Assembly: GCA_003614735.1 (NCBI GenBank)
Contig: KZ992502.1
Span: 1 to 39,810 of the forward strand
DNA length: 39,810 nucleotides
Source of the DNA: Thamnocephalis sphaerospora
Lineage: Eukaryota; Zoopagomycota; Zoopagomycetes; Zoopagales; Sigmoideomycetaceae
Direction: 5' to 3'
The translations under genes and the position numbers were made by a program. Positions within the stretch are counted from its first letter, which is position 1. Every line of letters begins with the position of its first letter. The notes under the pieces are model-generated. The model saw only the letters and a program-made list of their open reading frames with translations. It had not been told where the DNA came from and made no database searches. Positions 9,687 to 21,025 of this stretch are shown piece after piece.

Positions 9687-12600
9687 ATGAGCCGCCACCA
9701 GCATGGGGCGCGCTGCAGTGCGTCCGATGCGTGGTGCGATTTGGCGCAACTGCCAGACAACAAGCTTTCCAAAAGCACCGTTGTGCAGACACTGCGCAGT
9801 CGCAACAAGCGTGACCAGCCGTATACCGACTGTGGCGTGGGCGCTCTTGTGACTGTGAATCCTGCACGTCATCTGGAGTTGATGAGCGATGAAACGGCAA
9901 AACAGTATGCCAAGGAGTACAGGGACGTCGATGGCGCCAGCGCGCAGCCGCTCCCATCGCACATATTTTCAATCACTGCCAAGGCATACCGCCACCTTCG
10001 TCGACTGGGCCAGGATCAAGGCATTATCCTAACGTAAGTTCATTGGTGCCCCGACATTTAAATGCGCTGTGAATCAGCTGACATGATCGATCGCTTGTTA
10101 TGGTAGTGGCATATCTGGCAGCGGCAAATCCGAGTCGCACAAGTCGCTGGTGCGCCAGCTGTGTCTGCTTGCAGCACACTCCAAGAAAGATGCAAAGATG
10201 CACGCGCAGGTGCAGCAGGCACTGCAAGTGCTAGAGGCGTTTGGTAACGCGCGTACTGCCACCAATCCCAACGCGTCGTTCTACGGCCTGTTTGAAGAGC
10301 TGCAGTTCAGCGAGCGCGGTCGTGTGGTCGGCGCCAAGTTTCTGCCGTTTGGTCTGGAAAAGAGCCGACTAATCAGCGCCGGCTCGAGCGAGCGCATCTT
10401 CCATGCATTCTACTATATGTTGGCGGGCGCCAGCGCCGAAGAACGCCAGCGCTGGCATTTGCGCGACGTGTCTGGCTTTGCCTACCTGCGCACTCGCTCT
10501 GCAAACATCCCCGGCGTGGATGATGCGCTGCGCTACCAAGAGCTGGTGGACGCGATGCGTGTGTGCGGTATGAAGAGCCGTGCTCGCGATCAAGTGTTCC
10601 AGCTGCTGGCCGCCATCCTGCATTTGGGCGAGCTCGAGTTTGATGATGGCGAGCTGTCCGACGACGCATGCGTAGTGCGCAACCACGACCAGCTCGAGAT
10701 TGTTGCTGCACTGCTGGGCGTGACCACGGCAGCACTGGAGACGGCGCTCACCTACCAGACCAAGCGTGTGCGCAACGATGTCTGCACTGTGCTGCTCAAC
10801 CCAGAGGCAGCACGTCGCCACCGCGATGGCTTTGCCTGCTCGCTTTACGCGCTGCTGTTCGCCTGGCTGGTCGAGTGTCTCAACCAGAAGCTGTGTCGCG
10901 AGGATGACACCGTCAACATTGTCGCACTGCTGAACGCTCAGGGCTTCCGTGCTCCAGCTTCCGGCGGTGCTGGCGATTTCGAGACGCTTGTTGCCAATCT
11001 GGCTGCTGAGCGCGTGCAGGCCTATGCGTCGAGTCGCGCGCTTGACGGGCCAGTGGATGCAGAGATGCGTGAGGACGGCGTGCAAGTACCACGGGTCATG
11101 TGCGTCGACAACTCGGCCTGCGTAGAGCTGCTTCGCGGCGGTGCCGGCAAAGATGCCAAGTCTGTGCTGTCCACGATCGATGCCGAGTCGGCCAAGTCGG
11201 AAAGCCGCCGCTCAGAGGCACAGCTTGTTGCCAAGCTGAACAAGCAGTTCTCGTCGCATAGCCACTTTGCACGGCCTGCCAAGGACGGTGCGTGGGCCAT
11301 CTCGCACTTTGCCGGCCAGGTCACCTATGCCGATGCCGACATACTGGAGAAGAATCTGGATGTGCTCTCGCCGGATCTGGTCAGCGTGTGCCGCGACTCC
11401 AAATCGCCGTTCATTGTTGAGCTGTTCAGCTCCATGGCAGTCGCTACAGAGGCCAATCCGCGTGCTGCTGGCGCCATCGTCGCGGCACAGCAGTCCTCCA
11501 AGCCTATGCGCGCACCGTCGCGCCGGGTCAAGCGTGAGGCCACACGTCTTAGAGTTTCCGGAGAAACCGCCAATGCAAACACAGACGAGGACGAGGATAA
11601 CCAGCTGCGGCTTGGCGAAAACACGTTGGTGCGGCAGATTGACGCTACGCTAAGCGAGCTGTTTGCTACGCTGGATGAGTGCTGTGTGTGGAACGCATAT
11701 CATATTCGACCTAATAGTGGCGACATTGCATCTGGTATCGGTGGAGGACCGCCGCAGTTTGATGCTGCATTTGCCGAGGAACAAGTGCGCGCGCTCATGC
11801 TTGCTCAGTTGGCTCGCCAGAAACAGACGACACCCAACATTGCCGTATCATTTAGCCATGATGAGTTCTTGCAGCGCTTCGCGTCAGTTATCGAGTCGAT
11901 ACAGCCAAACAGATCGCAGCCGGTAGAGCAAATCGTCAAATCTGCTGCTGCACACAATGGCTGGGCAGATGCCGATATTCGCACCGGTAGAACGCGGGTG
12001 TTCTTGAGCGAGTACATTTGGAAGCAGCTTGAGAACGCGCTCCGCCAAATGGAAAAAAACAACCGCGCCACGCGCAAAAACTACGCCGGTGACGGTGGAG
12101 GATCGACGGCAGGCTCGGTGTACAGCGGCGTGGAGGGCAGCTTTCCCGGATCTGGACCGGTTGTCTATGGCCAAGCTGGCTCGGTTTTTGGTACTGGTAC
12201 ATATGGCCACGCCAACGACGATATACAGAGCATGATCAGCACTGATGAGTACTTTGAAATGCGAAACCGTGGCATGATCGCGGAATCTCAGTATGGCGGC
12301 GGCGGTGGCGGACCTGGTAGCACGTATGGCGGTAATGTTGGCTCCAGCAGTCTCTACGGCTATGGCGGACACAATGGCTACGAGAGCGACTCGGGGTCCG
12401 TATATGAGCCGGTGTACAATGGTGCCCGCAGCGACGCTGGTCGTAGTGCACATCTGAAAAACATGTGGGACGATGACGACAACGACCGTGTGAAGCCGGA
12501 CACCGGGCAGAACAGCAGCAGCGATGGCACTGAAGAGGAAGAGGAGGTGGAGATATCGCGTCAGCGCCGCTATTGGGTATGCTGTACCTGGGCGCTGACG

Positions 12601-15600
12601 TGGTGGATTCCCGAGTGTTGCATCATCAAGTGCGGCCGCATGAAACGTGAAGATATACGCATGGCGTGGCGCGAAAAGGTGGCCATCTGCATCATCATCT
12701 TTCTCTTCTGCCTTATATCGGTTCTCTACATTGTGCTGCTGCCGTCGCTACTCTGTCCCAAGATGAACATGTTTTCGCCCGAAGAGGTCTCCTACCATCA
12801 AGGCACTGATGATTTGTTCATGTCCATTCACGGAATCGTGTACGATGTGAGCTTCTTTGCACGTAATGGACACGGTACCGTGCAGCGCAGAGTGTCGCAA
12901 GACGACATGCTGCAACTAGCAGGCATGGACGTCACGCCGCTGTTCCCGCTACCGCTTACCGAGACGTGTCCTGGACTGGTGACAAAATCGTACGTGGAAA
13001 TCAAGGACAATCGCACCCTACTGCTCAACGCATTCGTTCACCGGTCTGGTGATGATCCGCGCGTGGACGTTACCTCGACGCTGCACGAGCAAAACTGGTA
13101 TGCCGATCATGTGCTACCGACGCTGAAACGCAGCAAGAAAGGTCGCGTTGCCTTTGACCCTAAGCGCATTGCCGACGAAGCTCGCATTAATAACCGACGC
13201 TGGTGCATCCTTGGCGACGATGTGATTGACCTAACGTACTACTACGACACACTGGCCGACCCGGCTGCTGCCGCGCTTAATCTCACAGACTTTCAGTACC
13301 TGAGTAAGGCAATTGACCCACTGTTCTCCCAGTACAACGGTCAAGATAATACGGAGCGATTCATGAGCATCAAACCAGCGGCCACTCGTGAAGCAATACG
13401 CTCATGCATGCTCAATAACTTTAAAGTTGGCGTGGTTGATTTGCGCAAATCCCTCCGTTGCTTGTTGGCTGAATATCTGCTTCTCACTACGGCTTGCTTT
13501 CTAGTAGCTGTCATTCTCGCCAAGTTCCTTGCGGCTCTGCAGCTCGGCACGCGGCGTAATCCGGAGGACCACGACAAGTTTGTCATCTGCCAGGTGCCGT
13601 GCTACACTGAAGGCGAAGAGTCTCTGGAAAAGGCATTCCAGTCGCTGGTGGCGTTGGACTACGACGACAAGCGCAAGCTGATTTTTATCATTTCCGATGG
13701 TATGATTGTTGGTAGCGGCAATGACCGCCCGACGCCGCGCATTGTGCTCGACATCCTTGGTGTTGATCCCAAGTACGATCCGGATCCGCTGCCGTTCAAG
13801 AGTATTGGCGAAGGCGCAAACCAGCTCAACTACGGCAAGGTGTACTCTGGCCTGTACGAATACGAGGGCCACGTTGTGCCGTACCTGGTGGTCGTCAAGG
13901 TCGGCCGTCCCACCGAGACCCGACGTCCTGGCAATCGTGGCAAGCGTGACTCGCAGATTGTGCTGATGCGTTTCCTCAACCGCGTGCACTTTGACCGGCC
14001 CATGTCGCCGCTGGAGCTGGAAGTATTCCATCAGCTGAAGAACGTCATTGGCGTGCATCCGAGCTTCTACGAGTACATCCTCATGGTGGATGCCGATACG
14101 CAGGTCACCCCGCAGTCGCTGAATCGCCTGATCTCGTGCATGCTGCACGACCAAAAGATCATGGGCATCTGTGGCGAGACACGCTTGGCCAACGAGGATC
14201 TGACATGGGCAACGATGATTCAGGTGTACGAGTACTACATTTCGCATCACATGGCCAAGGCATTCGAGTCGCTCTTTGGCTCCGTAACCTGCTTACCTGG
14301 ATGTTTCTGCATGTATCGCGTGCGCACGCCTGTCAAAAGCAACCCTCTGATCATTGCAGACTCTGTGGTGGATTCGTACGCAGAGAACCATGTGGACACA
14401 CTGCATAAGAAGAATCTGCTTGCTCTTGGCGAGGACCGCTACCTAACAACGCTGATGCTCAAGTTCTTCCCACAGTACAAAATGACCTTTACACCGGATG
14501 CTACCTGTGAGACCGCTGCTCCGGAAAAATGGTCTATTTTGCTGTCGCAGCGTCGTCGCTGGATCAACTCGACCATCCATAACCTCGTTGAGCTGCTCTT
14601 TTTGCAGGATCTGTGCGGTTTCTGCTGCTTCTCGATGCGCTTCGTGGTGATGATTGATCTGCTTGGCACTGTGCTGATGCCTTCTTCGCTAGTCTACATC
14701 GGATACCTTATCTATCTGCTTATTGATGCCAAGCAAACGGGCGTCGCGCCGGGCACTAGTTTTGTGTCTCTCATCATTCTTGCTGCTGTCTATGGTCTGC
14801 AAGCTGTCATTTTCATTTTGAAGAGGCAGTGGCAGCACGTTGGCTGGATGATCATCTATTTGCTTGCAATGCCGATATTTGCCTTTCTCATTCCGGTCTA
14901 TTCGTTCTGGCATTTCGACGACTTTTCATGGGGCAACACCCGCGTGGTACTCGGCGAAAACAACAAAAAGAAGATTGTGACTGTCGGCGAAGAAGAGCGC
15001 TTTGATCCGCGAAAGATTCCGATGAAGACGTGGACCGAATACGAGCAGGGCATGTGGGAAACCAACTCCTGCGGATCTCGAGAGTCGCGTGGTACCAGCT
15101 ACACGCATCATACCTACAAATCCCGCGCTGCTTCTCAAGCTGGCGAATCAGTGGTCGGTGGTGGCTCTCAATACGGCGATTCGCCTTACAGAGTGCGCGC
15201 GCCACTGGACGGAGTGTCGCAGGGCCCACAGACCATGTATGCATCGTCGACGATGGGCGGCGGTGTAACGCAGTCGGAATATCGCTTCTCGAACGATTAC
15301 TCGGCAGTTGGCGAAGTGGCTGGCACATTTGCGTCTACAGGAGCTGTGGACCCAAGGCATTCAGCGGCGTATAACGCAATGGACAGTCATGGACATGCGC
15401 GGAGCGAATACGAGCCGTCCGTCATTATGGGAACGTTTGGCAACAATTCGCGCCCCATGTCATCGTTCAGCGCAGCCCCGTCTGTAGCAGGTTTCTCTGC
15501 TCAACCAAGCGACGAGCAGCTGGTGGCTGAAATCCGCCAGATTCTGCTAACCAGCGACCTGATGACGATTACCAAAAAGCAAGTTCGCGAGCAGCTCAGT

Positions 15601-15681
15601 CAGATGCACGGCATCGATCTCACGCCACGCAAGGATTTCATCAACAGCACCATTGAGTTGATCTTGCAGAATCGTCTATGA
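9687..15681 (+). CDS. Chitin synthase with N-terminal myosin-like motor domain (class V/VII type), 1973 aa
   Basis: Exons are 9687-10033 and 10107-15681; the 73-nt intron (GTAAGT...GTAG) interrupts the motor P-loop region in phase. The enzyme polymerises UDP-GlcNAc into chitin at the plasma membrane. Residues 1 to about 650 form a myosin-like head with P-loop GISGSGKS (117-124). Switch I (NPNASFYG, 169-176) and switch II (LLNAQGF, 390-396) are degenerate. A Gly/Tyr/Ser-rich linker follows, then membrane segments near 940 and 973-1000, a cytochrome-b5-like segment from about 1002, another membrane span near 1241, and the glycosyltransferase core with VDADTQ (1443-1448), EDRYL (1558-1562) and QRRRW (1597-1601). 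Three or more membrane spans lie at about 1627-1718. Residues 1917-1973 match a DEK C-terminal domain, usual for this class. The ATG at 9687 gives a normal motor N-terminus. The catalytic motifs are intact, so it is expected to be an active chitin synthase. Confidence 0.95.
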
Positions 15682-15900
15682 TGAGCCGGAAAGAAACCCG
15701 CTGCAGCTGGCAACCCACTATTCTCGCCGCTTTTGTGTTATTTGTTTGATGCAGGCTAGCTCGTCGAGCTGCCATGTTTATTGCTTTGTAGTCGTAAACT
15801 AGTACGTACACTCGTGCATACGGTGTTCCTTAGGAAATGTAGCCATGCACACTTGATGCACCTTTACTATTTATAGCGCACTCTGGCTTGGTTGCATTTG

Positions 15901-16794
15901 CTATGCTAGATCCAGCGCAGACCCTAGTTCCTTTAGGGCGTCACGAAGGTCTGCAACGTCCTGGTCCATTTTCTCGCGTTTGCTCGTTACCCTGCCGTCT
16001 GGATAAAGTCGGTAAGAATGCTGGCATACTCAGGTCTGCTACGCTCGCCACTTACTTTCGATACGGGTCACTTCACACTCGGCCATTTCGGCCAAAAATA
16101 AAGCGTCGTGGCCTCCGCGCACGCCAGAAGACTCGCTTTCAGCGTGCAGCGCGCTTTGTTGCCGTCGCTGCGTCTCATTTCGTAACGCATCTACACGCTG
16201 CTGGATTAGCGCTGCAATACGGCGGTGCACTTCCGCCAGCCGCTGATGTAGCTCTGCAAGACAGCGATGAAACAGGGTTTTTTGGAGCAATATCATAGAT
16301 TCGTGCTCCAGTAAAGCACGCGCCACATCCAACGGTGTTGTGTGTGGTGGGGAAATGGCATCCCCATGGTGCACCCTTGAGGGAATCGCACCTGCGGGAG
16401 TTGCGGTCGGCGTGCTGCGTGTTGCCACGATGCTATGTGCAATCGCTGGTGGCATCGCACTACCTGTACGTCCAATGGTATGGGTGACCAATGCAGTGTC
16501 GGCACTGCTGCTCGCATGTGGGCTGAGGGGTTCGCTACTGCGAGACTGCAGCCGGTGGAAAGGCGACATGTCAGATGCAAATGGCGCCTGCCGCGCCTGC
16601 CTGCATTGCTCCAACTCTGCATTCACACGATCTATCCTTTGGTTAAGCGAATCAACTTGCCGCTGTAGATATAGCACTCTTTGGTGAAGGCGCTGCTGTG
16701 CGCGTGCATTGGGGTCGGATTCCTCGGATACAGCGGTGCGCATGAAAACTGGCGCATAGCCAGGCCTAGCGGTGTGATGTGGCGTCTGTTCCAT
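15901..16794 (-). CDS. Small coiled-coil protein, unknown function, 278 aa
   Basis: Exons on the minus strand are 16794-16056 and 15998-15901. Without splicing the frame stops soon after the GTAAGT donor. Removing the 57-nt intron (GTAAGT...CCAG) adds a continuous, helical, charged tail (KMDQDVADLRDALKELG), so splicing is favoured. The start is the ATG at 16794 (MEQTPHHTARPGY); frame continues upstream without a better ATG. Two predicted coiled coils, about residues 31-69 (with LYLQRQVDSLNQRIDRV) and 157-215 (with LAELHQRLAEVHRRIAAL), flank a Ser/Thr/Pro/His linker. No enzymatic motif, signal peptide or membrane span is seen. The form suggests an oligomeric adaptor, possibly cytoskeletal or nuclear, but no family is recognised. 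It converges with the chitin synthase, with 219 bp between the stops. Confidence 0.72.
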
Positions 16795-17476
16795 GTCGGC
16801 TAGATGTGTCGTCGGGCGAAAGCAACAAGCGAGTACAAAGACGCAACCTCGGCGCTGCCAGCAGATGGCGTGGCGTGATAAGAGGATGAAGCAGTCGTGG
16901 CACACGTAGTTGTTTTTATTCGATAAAACGGACGTGGCGCTTCGAGGTGGTCTATCGCTACCGCCACATCGTGGTATGCCGTTGTATCTATGGAGCGTGC
17001 TAATATTACCTGATTATTATGGGAATGGTCGCGTTCGACCTGCCAAGCATTCCGCCGATAAGCACTTGGATGGCCCACTCCTTGTTCAATTTACGAGCGA
17101 AAATATTTGTTGCGCACGAAAACTAAGCCGGTGACGACAAATGCCAGTGGTTGCCAACGACCGGTCCATTTGATCGCACGCGAAGTCTCCCAAGCCAGAA
17201 ACACCGGGATATGGAGCAGAATATCGCGGCGTGTACACTCTCCCACCACCAGTTTGCACTGCATACCAACCTATCGCTCTAATGTGTGATACCACGGCGC
17301 AATTCTGTTTTTACAGAGTGTCAAACATGCCATGGATTTATAAAGCCGGCATGTAGCGTGCCGCCATTCGAAAAGTACCCTTGACAACGCCATTGCTCCC
17401 AATAATCGCATATTCCGTGCAGCTCCCCAGCTTGCCTTGGAAATAGCGTCCGCTGGTTCTCCTGCCATCAGCACCA
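16795..17476. promoter_or_regulatory. Divergent intergenic region between coiled-coil gene and decarboxylase
   Basis: No gene is seen in these 682 bp, which must carry both promoters. A TATA-like TTTATAAA lies at 17337-17344, about 133 bp upstream of the decarboxylase ATG. That spacing fits a fungal core promoter plus a leader. Short ATG-started frames on either strand carry no motif. Confidence 0.4.
17337..17344 (+). promoter_or_regulatory. Candidate TATA box for the decarboxylase
   Basis: The palindromic TTTATAAA is in otherwise GC-rich DNA, 133 bp before the ATG at 17477. Position and sequence are the only support. Confidence 0.35.
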
Positions 17477-19096
17477 ATGGCTCTATCGGCGTTGATTTCC
17501 GCTGTTCGTGCGCACATGCCAACATCACCTTCGGCATTGTTTTCGCACAAACGTCAAGGAAATGCCAAGGTCAAGCTTTACGAGGAAGGAAGCCACCTTC
17601 CGGGCCTGGCAGAGCGTTCAGCAGAGGTGCCTGCGGGCCACGGCGTGCCTAGAGGCTCTGCTGTACATGCCCAGTCACTGGCTTCAGCTCCATACCGAGT
17701 AGCCACGCATGCCTATACCGACGACCTGCTGCCAAGCGCAGCCGCGAGAATGTCGGTCGAGGAGGCGCTCGCCACTCATCTGGAGGACATTGGCAAAAAT
17801 AATGCCGATGGTGACCCGTTTCTTGTCGCTGACCTTGCTCATTTTCGGAGACAGCAACGTCGGTGGAGCAAACACATGCCACGAGTGCATCCATACTATG
17901 CGGTAAAATGCAACTCGGCCCTCCCGGTGCTACGCGCCCTCGCAGAATGCGGTGTCAACTTTGACTGTGCGTCCAAGGAAGAGCTACGCTTAGTGCTCAG
18001 CATTGGCACTCGCCCGGACCAAATTGTATTCTCCCATCCGGCCAAGGACACCTCGCACATCCGCTACGCGATCGAAAACGGCGTGACTCTGATGACCTTT
18101 GACAACGTCGACGAATTGCGTAAAATCCATGCTGTAAGCCGCGATGCCCGTCTACTACTGCGCATCCTGCCTGACGACTCGAAGAGCCTTTACAAGCATG
18201 GCATCAAGTTTGGTGTAAAGCTAGAAGATGTGCCATGCCTTTTGAAGACGGCACGCGAGCTTTCTCTTTCCATCGTTGGTGTGAGCTTCCACGTAGGTGG
18301 CGGCTCAACCAGCATCGACGCCTTTGCAGATGCAGTGAGGCTGGCTCGCCGCGTTTTTGATCTGGCGGAGCGTTCTGGCCACCACGACATGAGCATCCTA
18401 GACATTGGCGGCGGATTTCCCGGTTCAGACGTCACACTAATGCCCTTTGAAAGCATAGCAGCCTCATTTCAGACTGCTCTCAACGAATGCTTCCCGCCAG
18501 AGTCGGGCGTTCGTCTTATCGCAGAGCCTGGCCGCTTCTATGCCGAGTCGGCCCTTACCCTGGCAGTCAAGGTGGTGTCGCGCCGTGAGGTCATGCGACC
18601 AGCGGTGTCTGCTAGCACCGACTCGCGCAACACAGAAGCGGGCTGCAATGCCGACGGAGCTGTAGCTCAACGACGAACATTCAAATACTACGTAAACGAG
18701 GGCCTGCACAACTCATTCCACCTGGTGGCGGTGAAGCTGGCCACAGCTACGCCAAGACTCTTGTCGCTGGGCGGCCAGTACATACCGTTTGACCATCCGC
18801 GACAACTGCCGGAACACACCATCAATCGCGACAACATACTCGATTACCCGTACAATCGCTTGGCCGTGTCCAATGTAACGCCACAGGATGAACTGTTTGA
18901 ATCAAGCATCTGGGGACCCACCTGCAATCCAAATGACTGGATGAACCAACAGTGCATGCTACCTGAGCTACAAGTTGGAGACTGGCTGCGCTACGACCGC
19001 ATGGGCGCCTATTCTGCGTGCACCTCGTCGCACTTTAACGGGTTTTTGCCGTCGCGCATCATCTACGTAGACTCGGAGGCACTATCGCAAAAATAA
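17477..19096 (+). CDS. Ornithine/diaminopimelate-type PLP decarboxylase (ODC-like, altered substrate site), 539 aa
   Basis: This is a single exon of the group IV (alanine-racemase-fold) decarboxylases. ODC converts ornithine to putrescine, the first step of polyamine synthesis. The PLP site is complete: YYAVKCN with Lys144, FDCASKEE, SFHVGGG with His272, DIGGGFPG (309-316), EPGRF (350-354) and DRMGAYS. The dimer-interface cysteine is kept in SIWGPTCN (Cys483). Substrate residues differ from classical ODC. The Tyr-Asp of the usual LYDH segment is Val-Lys (Lys420), and the Asp after the catalytic Cys is Asn484. About 90 N-terminal residues precede the core and begin MALSALISAVRAHMP, basic and weakly amphipathic, so mitochondrial import is possible. 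A roughly 22-residue low-complexity insert follows REVMRP. It may be a divergent ODC, a decarboxylase with another substrate, or an antizyme-inhibitor-like regulator. Confidence 0.88.
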   Translation: MALSALISAVRAHMPTSPSALFSHKRQGNAKVKLYEEGSHLPGLAERSAEVPAGHGVPRGSAVHAQSLASAPYRVATHAYTDDLLPSAAARMSVEEALATHLEDIGKNNADGDPFLVADLAHFRRQQRRWSKHMPRVHPYYAVKCNSALPVLRALAECGVNFDCASKEELRLVLSIGTRPDQIVFSHPAKDTSHIRYAIENGVTLMTFDNVDELRKIHAVSRDARLLLRILPDDSKSLYKHGIKFGVKLEDVPCLLKTARELSLSIVGVSFHVGGGSTSIDAFADAVRLARRVFDLAERSGHHDMSILDIGGGFPGSDVTLMPFESIAASFQTALNECFPPESGVRLIAEPGRFYAESALTLAVKVVSRREVMRPAVSASTDSRNTEAGCNADGAVAQRRTFKYYVNEGLHNSFHLVAVKLATATPRLLSLGGQYIPFDHPRQLPEHTINRDNILDYPYNRLAVSNVTPQDELFESSIWGPTCNPNDWMNQQCMLPELQVGDWLRYDRMGAYSACTSSHFNGFLPSRIIYVDSEALSQK

Positions 19097-19476
19097 AGGC
19101 GCGGTGCATGGTGGCAGCAGGCGCTGAACAATACAGCATTCTTCCAAGGCTGCTATCCGCTTTAGACTACCAATGCATGTTTGTACCTTTTCTTTTGGCA
19201 ACCGCAGTACCACGTATTTACTCAATGTCTTAGTGTTGCATTTTAGTGTGTCCACCTGCGCACAGCAGTTTGGCAAACCTACCGCGACCGCATTGGTGTG
19301 GTAGAAATCGTTGATGGACGCATGCAGTTTGGCCCACAAAGCCGCACTGCCAGCATACAAGCACACGTGTTTTGCGAATCACGCGCTGCATGCAGCCCGG
19401 ACACCAGCCCAGCCGATACTGTACCTACTAGTTCCAACGTATTTGCCAAAGAATACACCACAATGGCCTGGTGCTC
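19097..19476. other. Convergent 3' intergenic region, no gene seen
   Basis: These 380 bp separate the stops of the decarboxylase and the Stc1-like gene. Open frames on both strands are short and motif-free. It probably contains both 3' untranslated regions. Confidence 0.5.
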
Positions 19477-20814
19477 TTAGCGATAGGATGCAAACTCGTC
19501 CTCTTCGTCATATTCATAGCCGTCATCCTCGTAGTCTGGCTCATTCGCGTCACCATCGTAGTAGTCATCGTAATGATACTCGACCGGAGCCTTGCCTTTG
19601 CCGGCGACTGTCTTCCTGTCAGTGTCGGGCTTTTGAGGTGCGGGCTGTCCGCTTCTCTGGCTAATCTCCACGCTTTCTTCGTCATCGTCAAATGCAAAGA
19701 CACGTCGTGTCATCGGTCCGCCTGAGTTGCCGTAGCCATACTGGTCGTAGGCGTCGTAAGCACTACCCTCTCCATAGCCATACTGTATGGGTTTACTCTT
19801 GCGCGTGCCTGTGTCGGTTGTCTTTGGCTTGTCGCCGTCGTCGTTGCCATAGTCGTCGTATGCGTATGGACTGTTGTCCTCGACGCTTTCGTGTTTTTTG
19901 CTAATGGACATGCTGCCCATGGTTTGTGCTAAATAATCCTCATCTTCATCCAAATCAGCTAAATCGTCGTCGTACTCGTCCATGCACTTTTGCACTGGTT
20001 TCAGCTCTGGAGACTTGTCGTCGTCCTCATCGTCCACTGATAAGCCACGCATCTGGCGAGCGACATATGTCAAACCCACTTCCTCAGCCTCTAAATCATG
20101 TGCCCAGCCGCGGCGATGTAGATCGTGTACTAGATCCTCTTCTACATTCAGCTTCTCTTGAATACAGTCTTGACACCGGGCGTACTCTCTTAGCTTTCGT
20201 TGATTCTTACTAAAGGACGTGGACGGCAGGCGGCGGCCACAGCCGTCACACGGGTAACGGAGTTCCTGGCCAACGCTATGGACACGTCGATACCCTGGTG
20301 CGCTCTGTTCGCCAAACCTACTGGGTGTTCGTGTTTTAGCACTAGAGACGCTGCCTACGTACGTGCTGGACGTAGAACTGTAGCCGGACTTTGGTGCTGT
20401 GGCAATGCTGCTGCTGCTGCTGCCAGATCGAGCAGGTGTTATACTGCGGATCATACTGCTTTGGCTGCTGGTCGTGCTGCTCGCTCGGCTCACTTGCGCC
20501 GTACTGTTGGTTCTCGCTGGGCTGGCGGTGTTTCCCCAGCTGTCGTTGTTGGCGTTATTGCTACCGGAGGTGCACGTCTGGCACATTGGCGCGCGCTTGC
20601 TCTGTTTCCATTTGACTAGCTGGCCCTCAGCGAATGCGCTTGGTAGCAGATCGCACCGACAGACAAAGCAATGGATAAGTTCGTCGGGACGAATGCCATA
20701 GGGAAAGCGCTGTAGACCGCGGCTTCTACTGCCAGTGCCGCCATTGGGTCCAGTCGTGCCATAGTTGCCGGCTGCATTACTGTACTGCTTCCATGTATTG
20801 CGATTACGCGTCAT
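19477..20814 (-). CDS. Protein with two Stc1-like zinc fingers and an acidic Asp/Tyr-rich tail, 445 aa
   Basis: This is a single exon starting at the ATG at 20814. Two Cys4 fingers share the Stc1-domain pattern CxxC...P..F...Q...C..C. Finger 1 has Cys49, Cys52, Cys78 and Cys81 (CFVCRCDLLPSAF). Finger 2 has Cys189, Cys192, Cys214 and Cys217 (CDGCGRRLPSTSFSKNQ). Between them lies a Ser/Thr-rich linker. The C-terminal half is strongly acidic with repeated DDYG/YDDY motifs. In fission yeast Stc1 links the RNAi effector Ago1 to the CLRC H3K9 methyltransferase; a single Stc1 domain is used there, so the doubled arrangement is distinct. The neighbouring divergent gene encodes a SET protein. Assignment rests on the finger pattern alone. 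Other Cys4 fungal fingers could look alike, and no function is proven. Confidence 0.75.
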   Translation of the reverse strand: MTRNRNTWKQYSNAAGNYGTTGPNGGTGSRSRGLQRFPYGIRPDELIHCFVCRCDLLPSAFAEGQLVKWKQSKRAPMCQTCTSGSNNANNDSWGNTASPARTNSTAQVSRASSTTSSQSSMIRSITPARSGSSSSSIATAPKSGYSSTSSTYVGSVSSAKTRTPSRFGEQSAPGYRRVHSVGQELRYPCDGCGRRLPSTSFSKNQRKLREYARCQDCIQEKLNVEEDLVHDLHRRGWAHDLEAEEVGLTYVARQMRGLSVDDEDDDKSPELKPVQKCMDEYDDDLADLDEDEDYLAQTMGSMSISKKHESVEDNSPYAYDDYGNDDGDKPKTTDTGTRKSKPIQYGYGEGSAYDAYDQYGYGNSGGPMTRRVFAFDDDEESVEISQRSGQPAPQKPDTDRKTVAGKGKAPVEYHYDDYYDGDANEPDYEDDGYEYDEEDEFASYR

Positions 20815-20966
20815 GACTGGCGACGGTGTTTTGGCTTTTATACGCTGAGCTGCGACGGTTCAGGTGGCGGCGTATGGCTGGGGATCGAGATGGCGTAGGC
20901 TGTAGAAAGGGAGACGTCATGGAGAAGGGTTGGCCCTCTTTTTGTGTTCACTCTACTATTTCAAGC
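20815..20966. promoter_or_regulatory. Shared divergent promoter region
   Basis: Only 152 bp separate the ATGs of the Stc1-like gene (minus strand) and the SET gene (plus strand), so the two transcription units probably share regulatory sequence. A GGCTTTTATACGC stretch at about 20833-20845 is the best TATA-like element. The earlier in-frame ATGs of the SET frame (20874 and 20919) also lie here. Confidence 0.4.
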
Positions 20967-20994
20967 ATGACCAGAGGAAATGCAAAGAAGGGAA

Positions 20995-21025
<31 letters not shown>

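Noticed and set aside
10369-11085. 238-codon minus-strand frame inside the chitin synthase
   Set aside because: It is a shadow of the biased codon use of the real gene; the plus strand carries the conserved motor motifs.
13501-14250. 249-codon minus-strand frame inside the chitin synthase
   Set aside because: It lies opposite the conserved glycosyltransferase core, and its His/Val/Leu-rich composition is typical of antisense shadow frames.
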